A stretch of 64,000 nt of DNA, taken from positions 186,001 through 250,000 of the forward strand of contig NZ_DRFS01000025.1 of the NCBI RefSeq assembly GCF_011050415.1, given 5' to 3'. The stretch comes from Halomonas sp. Its GTDB lineage: Bacteria > Pseudomonadota > Gammaproteobacteria > Pseudomonadales > Halomonadaceae. The notes under the pieces are model-generated. The model was given only the letters and a program-made list of their open reading frames with translations, made no database searches and was not told the origin of the DNA. Below are positions 44,072-52,820 of this stretch, piece by piece (positions within the stretch are counted from its first letter, which is position 1; each line of letters starts with the position of its first letter). A program made the translations under genes and the position numbers.

Positions 44072-45430
44072 TTACCACAGGCGCATCAGATCAAAATAGA
44101 GTGCCATCAGCATTAGGGTGCCGACCATGGCAAGCCCAATGCGTAATCCTACGGCTTGTGTTTTTTCAGATACTGGCCGTCCACGCACGACCTCCATAAA
44201 ATAATAAAGCAAGTGGCCGCCATCGAGCACAGGGATGGGCAGTAAATTAAGCACCCCAAGGCTAATGGAAAGATACGCTAGAAAGCTAACAAACGCTTCC
44301 ATCCCCGCGCGTGCCGAGTCGCCAGAAACTTGCGCAATGGTAATCGGCCCTGACAAATTGGAAGGCGAAATAAGCCCTACCAACATTTTCCGTATTGCGT
44401 CTACGGTTAATAGCGTCATTTCTCCGGTACGCGACAGCGCTTGTCCTACGGCCTCTATAGGGCCATAGCGGATTTCACGCTGAAACTCTTCCGGCCACTC
44501 CACTTGCTGGGCGCCTGCGCCAATATAACCAATCTCAACGCCAGTCTCTAAGCTATTACGCCCTGGCGTTAAGTCGACGGTTGCCTGCTGTCCGTCACGT
44601 TCATAAGTGAGCTGCAGCGACTGATCCGGATTACCTCGCACAATATTAACGAAGTGCATCCAATCATCCACTGGCTCGCCATCAATCGCCACCATGACAT
44701 CGCCTGGCATAAGACCAGCCTGTTGTGCTGCTTCTCCACTGACTACTTGGCCTAAAATAGCGGGAAAATCAGGCTGCCACGGGGTAATTCCCAGTGTTTG
44801 CAACGGTTGCGGCGGATCTTGGCGAACCAAATAATCGGTCACCGGTAACACATAACGCTGCGTATCAGTCGCCCCTTCAGGACGCGCGTCTATACCCAGC
44901 TCACCACTGAAACCAATAATGGATATTAGCTTCAGATTCACATCTTCCCAGGAGCGCATCGCATCGCCCTGGATAGCGACGATTTCATGTCCGTGCGATA
45001 AACCCGCCTGTTCTGCAGGCGAATCCGGCGCTACGCTGCCCACCATCGGTGAGACCACGGTGGTACCCGCCACAAACAGTGCCCAGTAGGCAACGATGGC
45101 CAGCAAGAAGTTAGCAATAGGGCCCGCCGCCACAATAGCAATGCGCTGCCATACTGTCTTGCGATTAAATGCTTGATCAAGCTGTTCGGCAGGCACAGGC
45201 GCTTCACGCTCATCCAACATTTTCACATAGCCACCCAGTGGAATGGCAGCTATCGCAAACTCGGTTCCCTGACGATCAACCCTGGACCAAAGCGGTTTGC
45301 CAAACCCCACTGAGAAACGCAGCACTTTTACGCCGCAGCGACGCGCCACCCAAAAATGGCCGAACTCGTGAAAGGTCACTAACAGGCCCAACACCACTAT
45401 CACCGCTAAAATATTCTGTATCAGGCCCAC
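44072..45430 (-). CDS. rseP: Site-2 intramembrane zinc protease RseP
   Basis: A 452-residue inner-membrane protease: zinc site HEFGH at 21-25 in the first transmembrane segment, two periplasmic PDZ domains (SPAEQAGLSHGHEIVAI and EAAQQAGLMPGDVMVAI), and the third ligand motif NLLPIPVLDGGHLLY near 395-409. It makes the second cut of the anti-sigma factor RseA and releases sigma-E under envelope stress. Confidence 0.97.
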   Translation of the reverse strand: MGLIQNILAVIVVLGLLVTFHEFGHFWVARRCGVKVLRFSVGFGKPLWSRVDRQGTEFAIAAIPLGGYVKMLDEREAPVPAEQLDQAFNRKTVWQRIAIVAAGPIANFLLAIVAYWALFVAGTTVVSPMVGSVAPDSPAEQAGLSHGHEIVAIQGDAMRSWEDVNLKLISIIGFSGELGIDARPEGATDTQRYVLPVTDYLVRQDPPQPLQTLGITPWQPDFPAILGQVVSGEAAQQAGLMPGDVMVAIDGEPVDDWMHFVNIVRGNPDQSLQLTYERDGQQATVDLTPGRNSLETGVEIGYIGAGAQQVEWPEEFQREIRYGPIEAVGQALSRTGEMTLLTVDAIRKMLVGLISPSNLSGPITIAQVSGDSARAGMEAFVSFLAYLSISLGVLNLLPIPVLDGGHLLYYFMEVVRGRPVSEKTQAVGLRIGLAMVGTLMLMALYFDLMRLW

Positions 45431-45477
45431 ACTACACTCCTTAACGCCCCGCTTTTAAAGACCTGCTCAGCGAATGC

Positions 45478-46674
45478 TTAAGCGGACCACCTGGTTACCA
45501 GCTCAACGGCTTGATCACGCGCCCACTGATCCGCGGCCAATACGCTTTCTAAACTCTCGGCACAGCCCTCAGAAGGTCGGGATAAAACCTCTGTCACCAG
45601 TTGCCCAATCTCTGTAAAGCCAAGCTTGCGCTGTAAAAAAGCGTCCACTGCCACTTCATTGGCCGCATTCAGGACAACCGGGGCCACCCCGCCTTGCAAC
45701 ATAGCGTCACGCGCTAAGTTCAAGCAGGGAAAAAGAGCCTCATCAGGGGCCTCAAAATCTAGCCGCGCCACTTGGAAAAGATCCAGCGTTTCAACCCCGG
45801 CATCAATACGCTCCGGCCAAGCCAGACCATAGGCAATAGGCGTGCGCATATCGGGATGACCTAACTGCGCAATGACCGAACCATCGTGGTACGCCGCCAT
45901 GGAGTGAATCACGCTTTGCGGGTGTACCACCACCTGGATTTGATCAGGCGTTGCATCAAATAACCAGCACGCTTCGATAAGCTCCAGCCCTTTATTCATC
46001 AGCGTGGCGCTATCTACAGATATTTTACGTCCCATGGACCAGTTTGGATGAGCGCAGGCCTGCTCTGGCGTCACCTTGGCAATATCTTCAGCCGTCCAAC
46101 CTCTAAACGGCCCGCCTGAAGCTGTTAGCAGTAACTGACGAACGCCGTGTTTAGCAAGGCCGCCGCGATGGTCGGAGGGTAGACACTGGTAGATGGCATT
46201 ATGTTCGGAATCAATTGGCAATAGTGTCGCGCCCGAACGGGAAACCGCGTTCATAAACAGCGCGCCGCTCATTACCAGTGCTTCTTTGTTGGCTAATAGC
46301 ACGCGCTTACCCGCTTCAGCGGCTGCTAACGCAGGCAGCAAACCAGCAGCACCTACGATCGCCGCCATTACACAGTCAACGCTTGAATCCCGCGCGACCT
46401 CACACAATGCTTCTGGACCAGCATTCACCTCAGTAGGCAGCCCCGCACGCTTAAGCTGCTGACGTAACCATGACGCGTCGGCTTCACTATGCAGCACAGC
46501 CACTGCGGGCCGGTGCGCTAAGCATTGGGTAAGCAGGGACTCTTTCGAAGTGTGCGCAGTTAACGCATGGACGACATAACGCTCGGAGTGGCGGGCAATT
46601 ACATCCAGTGTGTTAGTTCCGATAGAGCCTGTCGATCCAAGCACCGTTACACGCTGGATAGGTGATTGACTCAT
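45478..46674 (-). CDS. dxr: 1-deoxy-D-xylulose 5-phosphate reductoisomerase
   Basis: A 398-residue enzyme of the MEP isoprenoid pathway: NADPH site [16 protein letters not shown] near 10-25, [12 protein letters not shown], the metal/substrate loop [13 protein letters not shown] and [17 protein letters not shown]. It turns DXP into MEP. The end overlaps nothing downstream, but its start overlaps the cdsA stop by four bases. Confidence 0.97.
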   Translation of the reverse strand: MSQSPIQRVTVLGSTGSIGTNTLDVIARHSERYVVHALTAHTSKESLLTQCLAHRPAVAVLHSEADASWLRQQLKRAGLPTEVNAGPEALCEVARDSSVDCVMAAIVGAAGLLPALAAAEAGKRVLLANKEALVMSGALFMNAVSRSGATLLPIDSEHNAIYQCLPSDHRGGLAKHGVRQLLLTASGGPFRGWTAEDIAKVTPEQACAHPNWSMGRKISVDSATLMNKGLELIEACWLFDATPDQIQVVVHPQSVIHSMAAYHDGSVIAQLGHPDMRTPIAYGLAWPERIDAGVETLDLFQVARLDFEAPDEALFPCLNLARDAMLQGGVAPVVLNAANEVAVDAFLQRKLGFTEIGQLVTEVLSRPSEGCAESLESVLAADQWARDQAVELVTRWSA

Positions 46675-47501
46675 AGTGAGAGCACCTGAACCAGCACTTG
46701 AGTATAAAACAGTGCGAATAAGGGAACTGCCGCTGTCAAGCTGTCCATTCGGTCTAAAACGCCGCCATGTCCAGGCAGTAACTGGCTGGAATCTTTAATA
46801 TTCCGGTAGCGCTTCAGCATGCTTTCCAACAGATCTCCAAGCACGGAAATCAGGGTCACAAGGGCAGTAATAATCAGTAGTGCGATGCCACCGGCCACAC
46901 CCAGCGGCTGCCAGAGCGCAAACGCTAACGCAAGCAGTGACGTTGCCACCAGACCACCGAATACACCTTCCCAGGATTTGCCAGGGCTGACGCGGGGCGC
47001 AAGCTTGCGCTTACCCCAGCGACGCCCAGCGAAATAAGCTCCGATATCGGCAACCCAGACCAGCAAGAGCACAAATAAAAGCCACATAGCGCCGCTATCG
47101 CGCAATATATTAAAGCCTACCCAGCACGGTAGGAGCACCCACAACCCCATCAACAAACGCCGTGGTGTTGCCTGCCACTGCTGGCTTGCATCAGGGTATT
47201 GGGTGACCCAGTAGAGATTGAGCAGCCACCCAAGCGCGGCGATCCACAGCGGCCACACGGCAAATGCAGCGCCGCTCAACCACATCACCACGATCATTAG
47301 TGCTAACCCAGCCACTAAAAGAAGGCGGTTACGCTGGCGAGCCACGCCAGCCAGGTTGGTCCACTCCCACGCTCCTAACAGGACCATAAATGCAGTAAAC
47401 AGTGCAAAAGCACTGCCTTGTAAACCAAACAGGCCGATTAGCGTTAAGGGAGCCAACCAAGCTGCGGTTATAATCCGCTGTCTAAGCACCTTGGGCCTCA
47501 A
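46671..47501 (-). CDS. cdsA: Phosphatidate cytidylyltransferase
   Basis: A 276-residue polytopic inner-membrane enzyme with about eight transmembrane segments and the CDP-diacylglycerol synthase signature [33 protein letters not shown] region near the C-terminus (S-x-x-GD-x-x-E-S-x-x-K-R; K-D-x-G/S; PGHGG). It makes CDP-diacylglycerol for all phospholipids. It overlaps uppS by 20 bases and dxr by four, so the three are co-translated. Confidence 0.96.
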   Translation of the reverse strand: MRPKVLRQRIITAAWLAPLTLIGLFGLQGSAFALFTAFMVLLGAWEWTNLAGVARQRNRLLLVAGLALMIVVMWLSGAAFAVWPLWIAALGWLLNLYWVTQYPDASQQWQATPRRLLMGLWVLLPCWVGFNILRDSGAMWLLFVLLLVWVADIGAYFAGRRWGKRKLAPRVSPGKSWEGVFGGLVATSLLALAFALWQPLGVAGGIALLIITALVTLISVLGDLLESMLKRYRNIKDSSQLLPGHGGVLDRMDSLTAAVPLFALFYTQVLVQVLSL

Positions 47502-48270
47502 TTTGTTCGTCTGTCATACCAAAGCGACGACGTCGCTGACAGAAGTCGTTTAACGCTGCATCAAAGGCTTCCGCGCCAAAATCAGGCCATAACAGCGGTG
47601 AAAAATGCAGTTCGGCGTAGGCCAACTGCCAGAGCATAAAGTTAGATAGCCGCTGCTCGCCACTGGTGCGAATGCACAGATCCACCGGCGGCACATCGTC
47701 AATCCCCATCGCTTTATCAAAGCAAGCTTCATCAATGGCTGAAGGCGCCAGCTCGCCCGCCGCCACCTGCTCTGCCAAATTGCGTGCCGCACGTGCAATG
47801 TCCCACTGCCCACCGTAGTTCGCCGCAATCACCAAATGCATACCTGTATTGTGTGCTGTCAAACCTTCAGCACGCTGGATATGCTTTTGTATTGCATGGG
47901 AAAAACCACGCTGTTCGCCAATGATGGAAAGACGAACATTGCGCTCGTTTAGCTTTTTGACTTCACGCTTGAGCGCCATTAAAAACAGCTCCATCAGCGC
48001 GTTGACTTCCGCCGCTGGGCGTTTCCAATTTTCACTGGAAAAGGCAAACAGGCTTAACGTTTTCACTTCACGCTCGGCGGCTCGCTGAATCACCGCACGC
48101 ACGGTTTCCACCCCGGCCCGATGCCCACGAACCCCTGAAAGCCCACGCGCACGCGCCCAGCGATTATTACCGTCCATAATAATGGCAACGTGAGATGGCG
48201 GGGCTTCCCCGGCTAGCGAAGAAGCGTCGGCGTCGCCAAGCTGTTCTGCAGGAAGCTGCGGTGACGTCAT
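47482..48270 (-). CDS. uppS: Undecaprenyl diphosphate synthase
   Basis: A 262-residue cis-prenyltransferase with VAIIMDGNNRWARARG near residues 27-42 (diphosphate site Asp), GHRAGVETVRAVI and the late LCIRTSGEQRLSNFMLWQLAYAEL. It builds the C55 carrier lipid for peptidoglycan and O-antigen. I chose ATG 48270 with GAGA upstream; GTG 48285 would add five residues. A terminator lies between frr and this gene, so it probably has a promoter of its own. Confidence 0.95.
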   Translation of the reverse strand: MTSPQLPAEQLGDADASSLAGEAPPSHVAIIMDGNNRWARARGLSGVRGHRAGVETVRAVIQRAAEREVKTLSLFAFSSENWKRPAAEVNALMELFLMALKREVKKLNERNVRLSIIGEQRGFSHAIQKHIQRAEGLTAHNTGMHLVIAANYGGQWDIARAARNLAEQVAAGELAPSAIDEACFDKAMGIDDVPPVDLCIRTSGEQRLSNFMLWQLAYAELHFSPLLWPDFGAEAFDAALNDFCQRRRRFGMTDEQIEAQGA

Positions 48271-48320
48271 GGATTCTCGCACCAAAGATCAATCATTAAA
48301 AAAAACCAGCCAGAGTGTGG

Positions 48321-48344
48321 CAAAACGGGCAGCTTAAGCTGCCC
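48321..48344 (-). terminator. Intrinsic terminator after frr
   Basis: CGGGCAGC-TTAA-GCTGCCCG (48325-48344) is a perfect 8-base stem, followed on the minus strand by TTTTG. It lies 21 bases past the frr stop and splits the tsf-pyrH-frr block from uppS-cdsA-dxr. Confidence 0.8.
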
Positions 48345-48365
48345 GCGGCTTAATAAAGCACAGGT

Positions 48366-48923
48366 TTATACCTGCATGAGGTCCTGCTCTTTTGCGACCA
48401 GCGCTTTATCAATCTCAGCGATATACTTATCGGTCAGCTTCTGAATTTCATCTTCACCTTGACGCTGGTCGTCTTCGGTAATCTCTTTATCTTTTAGTAA
48501 CGACTTGAAGTCACCGTTGGCATCACGGCGCACATTGCGCACGGCCACACGGGCATTCTCGGCTTCGCTACGCGCCTGTTTGATATAGCCTTTACGTGTC
48601 TCTTCGGTGAGCATCGGCATCGGCACACGAATCACGTTACCTGCACTAGCCGGATTCAAGCCAAGATCAGAGGTCATAATGGCCTTTTCGATCTTCTGCA
48701 CCATGCCCTGTTCCCACGGAGCAATACTCAGCGTGCGGCCATCTTCAACGTTAATCGAGGCTACCTGGCTAAGTGGTACCGGGCTACCATAATAATCCAC
48801 TGTAACCGCGTCCAGGATGCTCGGGTGAGCACGGCCGGTACGAATCTTATTGAAATTAGTATTTAGCGCCTCAACGCTTTTTTTCATGCGCGATTCGGCA
48901 TCTTTCTTAATATCGTTGATCAC
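48366..48923 (-). CDS. frr: Ribosome recycling factor
   Basis: A 185-residue protein of the standard length with [34 protein letters not shown] at the start, the hinge [19 protein letters not shown], and the C-terminal helix of the tRNA-shaped fold. With EF-G it splits the post-termination ribosome. It follows pyrH by four bases. Confidence 0.97.
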   Translation of the reverse strand: MINDIKKDAESRMKKSVEALNTNFNKIRTGRAHPSILDAVTVDYYGSPVPLSQVASINVEDGRTLSIAPWEQGMVQKIEKAIMTSDLGLNPASAGNVIRVPMPMLTEETRKGYIKQARSEAENARVAVRNVRRDANGDFKSLLKDKEITEDDQRQGEDEIQKLTDKYIAEIDKALVAKEQDLMQV

Positions 48924-48927
48924 GTCA

Positions 48928-49707
48928 TTACCCTCTGTATATCAGCGTGCCTTCCTTGCCACCTACTACCAAGTTCAGTAGGGCACCAGGCTTATTCATG
49001 TCAAACACCCGCACCGGCATATTATGGTCACGTACCAGGCAGATAGCGGTCAAATCCATAACACCTAATTTTTGATCCAAGGCGTCATCGTAAGAGAGCT
49101 GGTCATATTTCACAGCATCCGGATGTTTTACCGGGTCTTTATTGTAGACACCATCCACTTTGGTCGCCTTGATAACCACATCAGCGTCCACTTCAATACC
49201 GCGCAAACAGGCGGCAGAATCGGTGGTAAAAAAGGGGTTACCCGTTCCTGCAGAGAACAGTACAACATCCCCTGAAGTTAAATAGCGAATGGCGGTACGT
49301 CGATCGTAATGCTCTACGACACCGCTCATTGGGATGGCTGACATAACACGTGAACGAATATTTGAGCGCTCTAAAGCATCACGCATGGCCAAGGCATTCA
49401 TAACCGTCGCCAGCATTCCCATATGGTCGCCCGTTACACGATCCATCCCTGCTTCATTAAGCGCTGCGCCGCGGAACAAATTGCCACCGCCAATCACGAT
49501 ACCTACTTGCACGCCGATGCCGACCAGTTGGCCAATTTCCAGCGCCATGCGGTCGAGCACCTTAGGATCAATACCAAAATCGTGCTCACCCATCAGCGCT
49601 TCGCCCGAAAGCTTGAGCAAAATACGCTTGTATTTTGACTTAGAGCTCTCTGCTTTGCCCTTCGCGGGTGCTACGTGGGGGGTAGGCTCTTGAACATCAC
49701 GTGACAT
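48928..49707 (-). CDS. pyrH: UMP kinase
   Basis: A 259-residue amino-acid-kinase-fold enzyme: [13 protein letters not shown] near 27-39, [24 protein letters not shown] and [11 protein letters not shown]. It phosphorylates UMP to UDP. It is 18 residues longer than E. coli PyrH (241) through a polar N-terminal tail ([11 protein letters not shown] ... SSKSK). AGGAGAG just before ATG 49707 supports the long form. The role of the tail is unknown. Confidence 0.96.
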   Translation of the reverse strand: MSRDVQEPTPHVAPAKGKAESSKSKYKRILLKLSGEALMGEHDFGIDPKVLDRMALEIGQLVGIGVQVGIVIGGGNLFRGAALNEAGMDRVTGDHMGMLATVMNALAMRDALERSNIRSRVMSAIPMSGVVEHYDRRTAIRYLTSGDVVLFSAGTGNPFFTTDSAACLRGIEVDADVVIKATKVDGVYNKDPVKHPDAVKYDQLSYDDALDQKLGVMDLTAICLVRDHNMPVRVFDMNKPGALLNLVVGGKEGTLIYRG

Positions 49708-49797
49708 GGCATCTCTCCTGAGGCAGACCTGAACACAGGCAGGCGGGGCAGACCCTGAGTATAAACAAACGAATTATACAAGGGCCGTATACGCGAA

Positions 49798-49819
49798 GGC
49801 GTGCGCTCGCGCGCACGCC
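49798..49819 (-). terminator. GC-rich hairpin between tsf and pyrH
   Basis: GGCGTGCG/CGCACGCC (49798-49805 with 49812-49819) form a perfect 8-base stem 25 bases past the tsf stop, with no T tract after it. It may stabilise the tsf mRNA end or work with Rho. A -10-like TATAAT on the minus strand (49773-49778) follows it and could drive pyrH. Confidence 0.45.
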
Positions 49820-49843
49820 ATCTTGTTTCTGAAACCTCTGACC

Positions 49844-50713
49844 TCAGCGACGGCCAGCCTGTTCCATAACTTCTTTAGCAAAGTCGACTTCTTCTTTCTC
49901 AATACCTTCGCCAACTTCAAAGCGCGTAAAGCCAACCACTTCGCCACCTGCTGCTTTCACAAACTCAGCAACCGATTGATTCGGGTCTTTAACAAACGGC
50001 TGCTCAGTCAGGCTGTTTTCTGCCAGGTACTTTTTCAAGCGACCTTGAACCATTTTCTCAGCGATCTGCTCTGGCTTACCCGCCATATCTGGCTGCGCCA
50101 AGATAATCGCTTTTTCTTGATCAAGCTGCTCTTGGGGCATATCGGCAGGCAGTGCTACGGCAGGATTGATCGCCGCTACGTGCATGGCAACGTCTTTTGC
50201 GACTTCCGAATTGCCACCCGTCAGCACAGTCAGCACGCCAATGCGGCCACCGTGGACGTATTCGCCCACCAGACCACCTTCGGTCGCGTTAACCACAACG
50301 GCACGACGCACGCCAATGTTCTCACCAATTTTCTGAACTAGCTGCTCGCGTGCAGTTTCCAGTTCGCCGCTCATTACGGCAGCAACATCTTCGCTTTTAG
50401 CAGCGAAGAAAGCACCGGCGATTTTGTCAGCGAACGCAATGAAGTTGTCATCACGAGCGACAAAATCGGTCTCGGAGTTGATTTCGACCATTACACCGTA
50501 GCTTCCGTCTTCTGCTACACGCGTAACAACAACACCTTCAGCTGCGATACGATCGGCTTTCTTCGCGGCTTTGAGGCCTGAATTTTTGCGCAGGTTTTCG
50601 ATTGCAACTTCGATATCGCCGTCCGCTTCGGTGAGTGCTTTTTTACACTCCATCATGCCAAGACCGGTACGTTCGCGAAGTTCCTTAACCTGAGAGGCGC
50701 TGATAGCTGCCAT
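49844..50713 (-). CDS. tsf: Elongation factor Ts
   Basis: A 289-residue nucleotide exchange factor for EF-Tu. N-terminal UBA-like part [29 protein letters not shown], then the core with [18 protein letters not shown] and [20 protein letters not shown]. It follows rpsB on the same strand with a 217-base gap that holds a terminator-like hairpin, the usual arrangement for lowering tsf relative to rpsB. Confidence 0.97.
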   Translation of the reverse strand: MAAISASQVKELRERTGLGMMECKKALTEADGDIEVAIENLRKNSGLKAAKKADRIAAEGVVVTRVAEDGSYGVMVEINSETDFVARDDNFIAFADKIAGAFFAAKSEDVAAVMSGELETAREQLVQKIGENIGVRRAVVVNATEGGLVGEYVHGGRIGVLTVLTGGNSEVAKDVAMHVAAINPAVALPADMPQEQLDQEKAIILAQPDMAGKPEQIAEKMVQGRLKKYLAENSLTEQPFVKDPNQSVAEFVKAAGGEVVGFTRFEVGEGIEKEEVDFAKEVMEQAGRR

Positions 50714-50864
50714 GAGAATTCACCTCTGAAATGGTTCTATGAGAGTAAGACGCAACACAGAGTATAGGCACGATAGATGACCATTACGTATCACTCTGCG
50801 CAGCGGGACCGGCATCAAGTAACCGGAAAAATCGATCCGCCTAGGCTCGTTCCTCTAGTGCGGG

Positions 50865-50884
50865 AAAAAGGGGGCAGAGCCCCC
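50865..50884 (-). terminator. Intrinsic terminator/attenuator between rpsB and tsf
   Basis: GGGGGC-TCT-GCCCCC (50870-50884) followed on the minus strand by TTTTT (50865-50869). It lies about 47 bases after the rpsB stop. A partial terminator at this place is well known in gammaproteobacteria. Confidence 0.8.
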
Positions 50885-50930
50885 TTCCTCACGATGCGGC
50901 ACATCTGCTTACCGCATCCACTACGGCCTT

Positions 50931-51680
50931 TTACTCGGCAGTAGTGTTGTCTTCAGCTGCAGCGGCCTCTTCGGTCACTTCAACAAACTCTTTAGCGTTG
51001 CCCGCTTTGGCACGATCACACGCATCAGCAATTGCTTTTACGTAGATCTGGATAGCGCGGATAGAGTCATCGTTGCCTGGGATCACGTAATCAACGCCAT
51101 CGGGGTTGGAGTTAGTATCCACCACGCCGATAACCGGAATGCCAAGCTTGTTGGCTTCGTTGATTGCGATACGCTCATGGTCAACGTCGATGACGAACAG
51201 TGCGTCAGGAAGACCGCCCATGTTCTTGATGCCGCCGATAGAACGCTCAAGCTTGTCTTGCTCGCGAGTCGCCATCAAGACTTCTTTCTTGGTCAGCTTC
51301 TCAAACGTACCGTCTTCACGCATTACTTCAAGATCACGCAGACGCTTGATAGACTGGCGAATGGTCTTGAAGTTAGTCAGCATGCCGCCCAACCAGCGAT
51401 GGTTGACGAACGGCTGGCCGCTACGGTTCGCTTCTTCTTTAATTACCTTGCTAGCGCTGCGCTTGGTGCCAACAAACAAAATTTTGTTGTTGGATGCCGC
51501 CATCTTCTCGACCACGTCGATCGCTTCGTTCAGCGCCGGCAAAGTGTGCTCAAGGTTGATGATGTGAATCTTGTTGCGCGCGCCGAAGATAAATTTGCTC
51601 ATTTTCGGGTTCCAGTACTTAGTCTGGTGACCGAAGTGAGCACCTGCTTTAAGCAGGTCACGCATATTAACGTGAGACAT
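50931..51680 (-). CDS. rpsB: 30S ribosomal protein S2
   Basis: A 249-residue protein starting [27 protein letters not shown], with [19 protein letters not shown] and [28 protein letters not shown], all standard for S2. GAGGAG seven bases before ATG 51680 sets the start. In E. coli S2 represses its own translation through the leader; a leader of similar size (about 250 bases) seems to be present here. Confidence 0.97.
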   Translation of the reverse strand: MSHVNMRDLLKAGAHFGHQTKYWNPKMSKFIFGARNKIHIINLEHTLPALNEAIDVVEKMAASNNKILFVGTKRSASKVIKEEANRSGQPFVNHRWLGGMLTNFKTIRQSIKRLRDLEVMREDGTFEKLTKKEVLMATREQDKLERSIGGIKNMGGLPDALFVIDVDHERIAINEANKLGIPVIGVVDTNSNPDGVDYVIPGNDDSIRAIQIYVKAIADACDRAKAGNAKEFVEVTEEAAAAEDNTTAE

Positions 51681-52028
51681 GGTAAAACTCCTCAAACTCG
51701 GGTTAGGCCTCCACGCACCCCATGGATCCGACCGTTGACCACGTTAGACGCTGCCAGCGGCACCCGGGACCATGTGCCGGTGCATGTGTGTTTTTAAGGC
51801 TTGATGTTTTAGTGATTAATCAAGCATCGCACTCATTCGCGAGCACGCTGCGGATTCATCGCCCTGCCCTACTGTGTACCCCCCAGCCAGTAAAGAAGCT
51901 CGGAATCACGATTGCAGGAAAGCGCGCGGCTTTATACCATAGATCATTGCCAAGATGAAGTCGCACCCCGTTTGACGGTTTTAAATTGCGCCATTCCATT
52001 TTCCATTCAGAACCCAAATCGAGCATTC
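51681..52028. other. Divergent regulatory region between rpsB and map
   Basis: No gene was recognised in these 348 bases. On the minus strand TTCATC (51954-51959), a 17-base spacer and TATAAA (51931-51936) make a candidate rpsB promoter; the RNA would have a leader of about 240 bases, in the place where E. coli carries the S2-binding t44/rpsB leader. Homology to that RNA was not established by eye. A weak AT-rich stretch near 51796-51830 may be part of the leader fold. Confidence 0.45.
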
Positions 52029-52820
52029 ATGAACGTTCCTATCAAGACGCCTTCTGAAATCGAACAAATGCGCGAAGCCGGGCGCCAAGCGGCTCGCGTT
52101 ATCGAAATGATTACCCCGCATATTCAGGCGGGCATCAGCACGGGTGAAATCGACCGTCTCTGCCACGACTACATTGTTAACGAATTGGGCTCCACACCCG
52201 CCCCACTGAATTATCACGGTTTCCCCAAAGCGACCTGCACCTCGCTCAACCATGTGGTGTGTCACGGCATTCCTGACGATGCCAAAACGCTCAAAAAAGG
52301 CGATATCATGAACTTGGATATCACCGTTAAGACCACCGACGGCTACCACGGTGACTCCAGCGTCATGTTCGTGATAGGCGAAACGATTCAAGGCGAGCGC
52401 CTGTGCCGCATCACTCAGGAGTGTTTGTATAAAAGCATTGAACGCGTGAAGCCCGGCGTGCGCCTCTCTGAATTGGCCAAAGTGATTCAGAAACACGCCG
52501 AAGAGCATGGCTACTCAGTGGTGCGTGACTTCTGCGGTCATGGTATTGGCGCTGAGTTTCACGAAGAGCCGCAGTTTTTGCATTATGACGGTTACGCGCC
52601 GGATGCTGACATCAAACTCGCTGCAGGCATGTGCTTCACTATTGAACCGATGATCAACGTCGGTGGCTATAAAACCAAGGTGCTACGCGATGGCTGGACC
52701 GCGGTCACTAAAGATCGCAGCCTTTCAGCCCAGTGGGAGCATACCCTGCTGGTCACTGAGACTGGCGTGGAAGTGCTGACCGCGCGCAGCGATGAAGACT
52801 TCAGCTTCTTGAGCAACTGA
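52029..52820 (+). CDS. map: Methionine aminopeptidase, type I
   Basis: A 263-residue enzyme with the five metal ligands in the usual places: DITVKTTDGYHGDSS (two Asp), GHGIGAEFHEEP (His), FTIEPMI (Glu) and SAQWEHTLLV (Glu). It removes the initiator Met from new proteins. ATG 52029 gives the family N-terminus (MNVPIKTPSEIEQMREAGR); the longer open frame upstream is not used. Divergent from rpsB, as in E. coli, and joined to glnD by a one-base TGATG overlap. Confidence 0.97.
   Translation: MNVPIKTPSEIEQMREAGRQAARVIEMITPHIQAGISTGEIDRLCHDYIVNELGSTPAPLNYHGFPKATCTSLNHVVCHGIPDDAKTLKKGDIMNLDITVKTTDGYHGDSSVMFVIGETIQGERLCRITQECLYKSIERVKPGVRLSELAKVIQKHAEEHGYSVVRDFCGHGIGAEFHEEPQFLHYDGYAPDADIKLAAGMCFTIEPMINVGGYKTKVLRDGWTAVTKDRSLSAQWEHTLLVTETGVEVLTARSDEDFSFLSN

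Noticed and set aside
49823..50341. A 172-codon plus-strand frame opposite tsf.
   Set aside because: Shadow of tsf; low-complexity Phe/Leu-rich translation typical of antisense to a Lys/Glu-rich gene.
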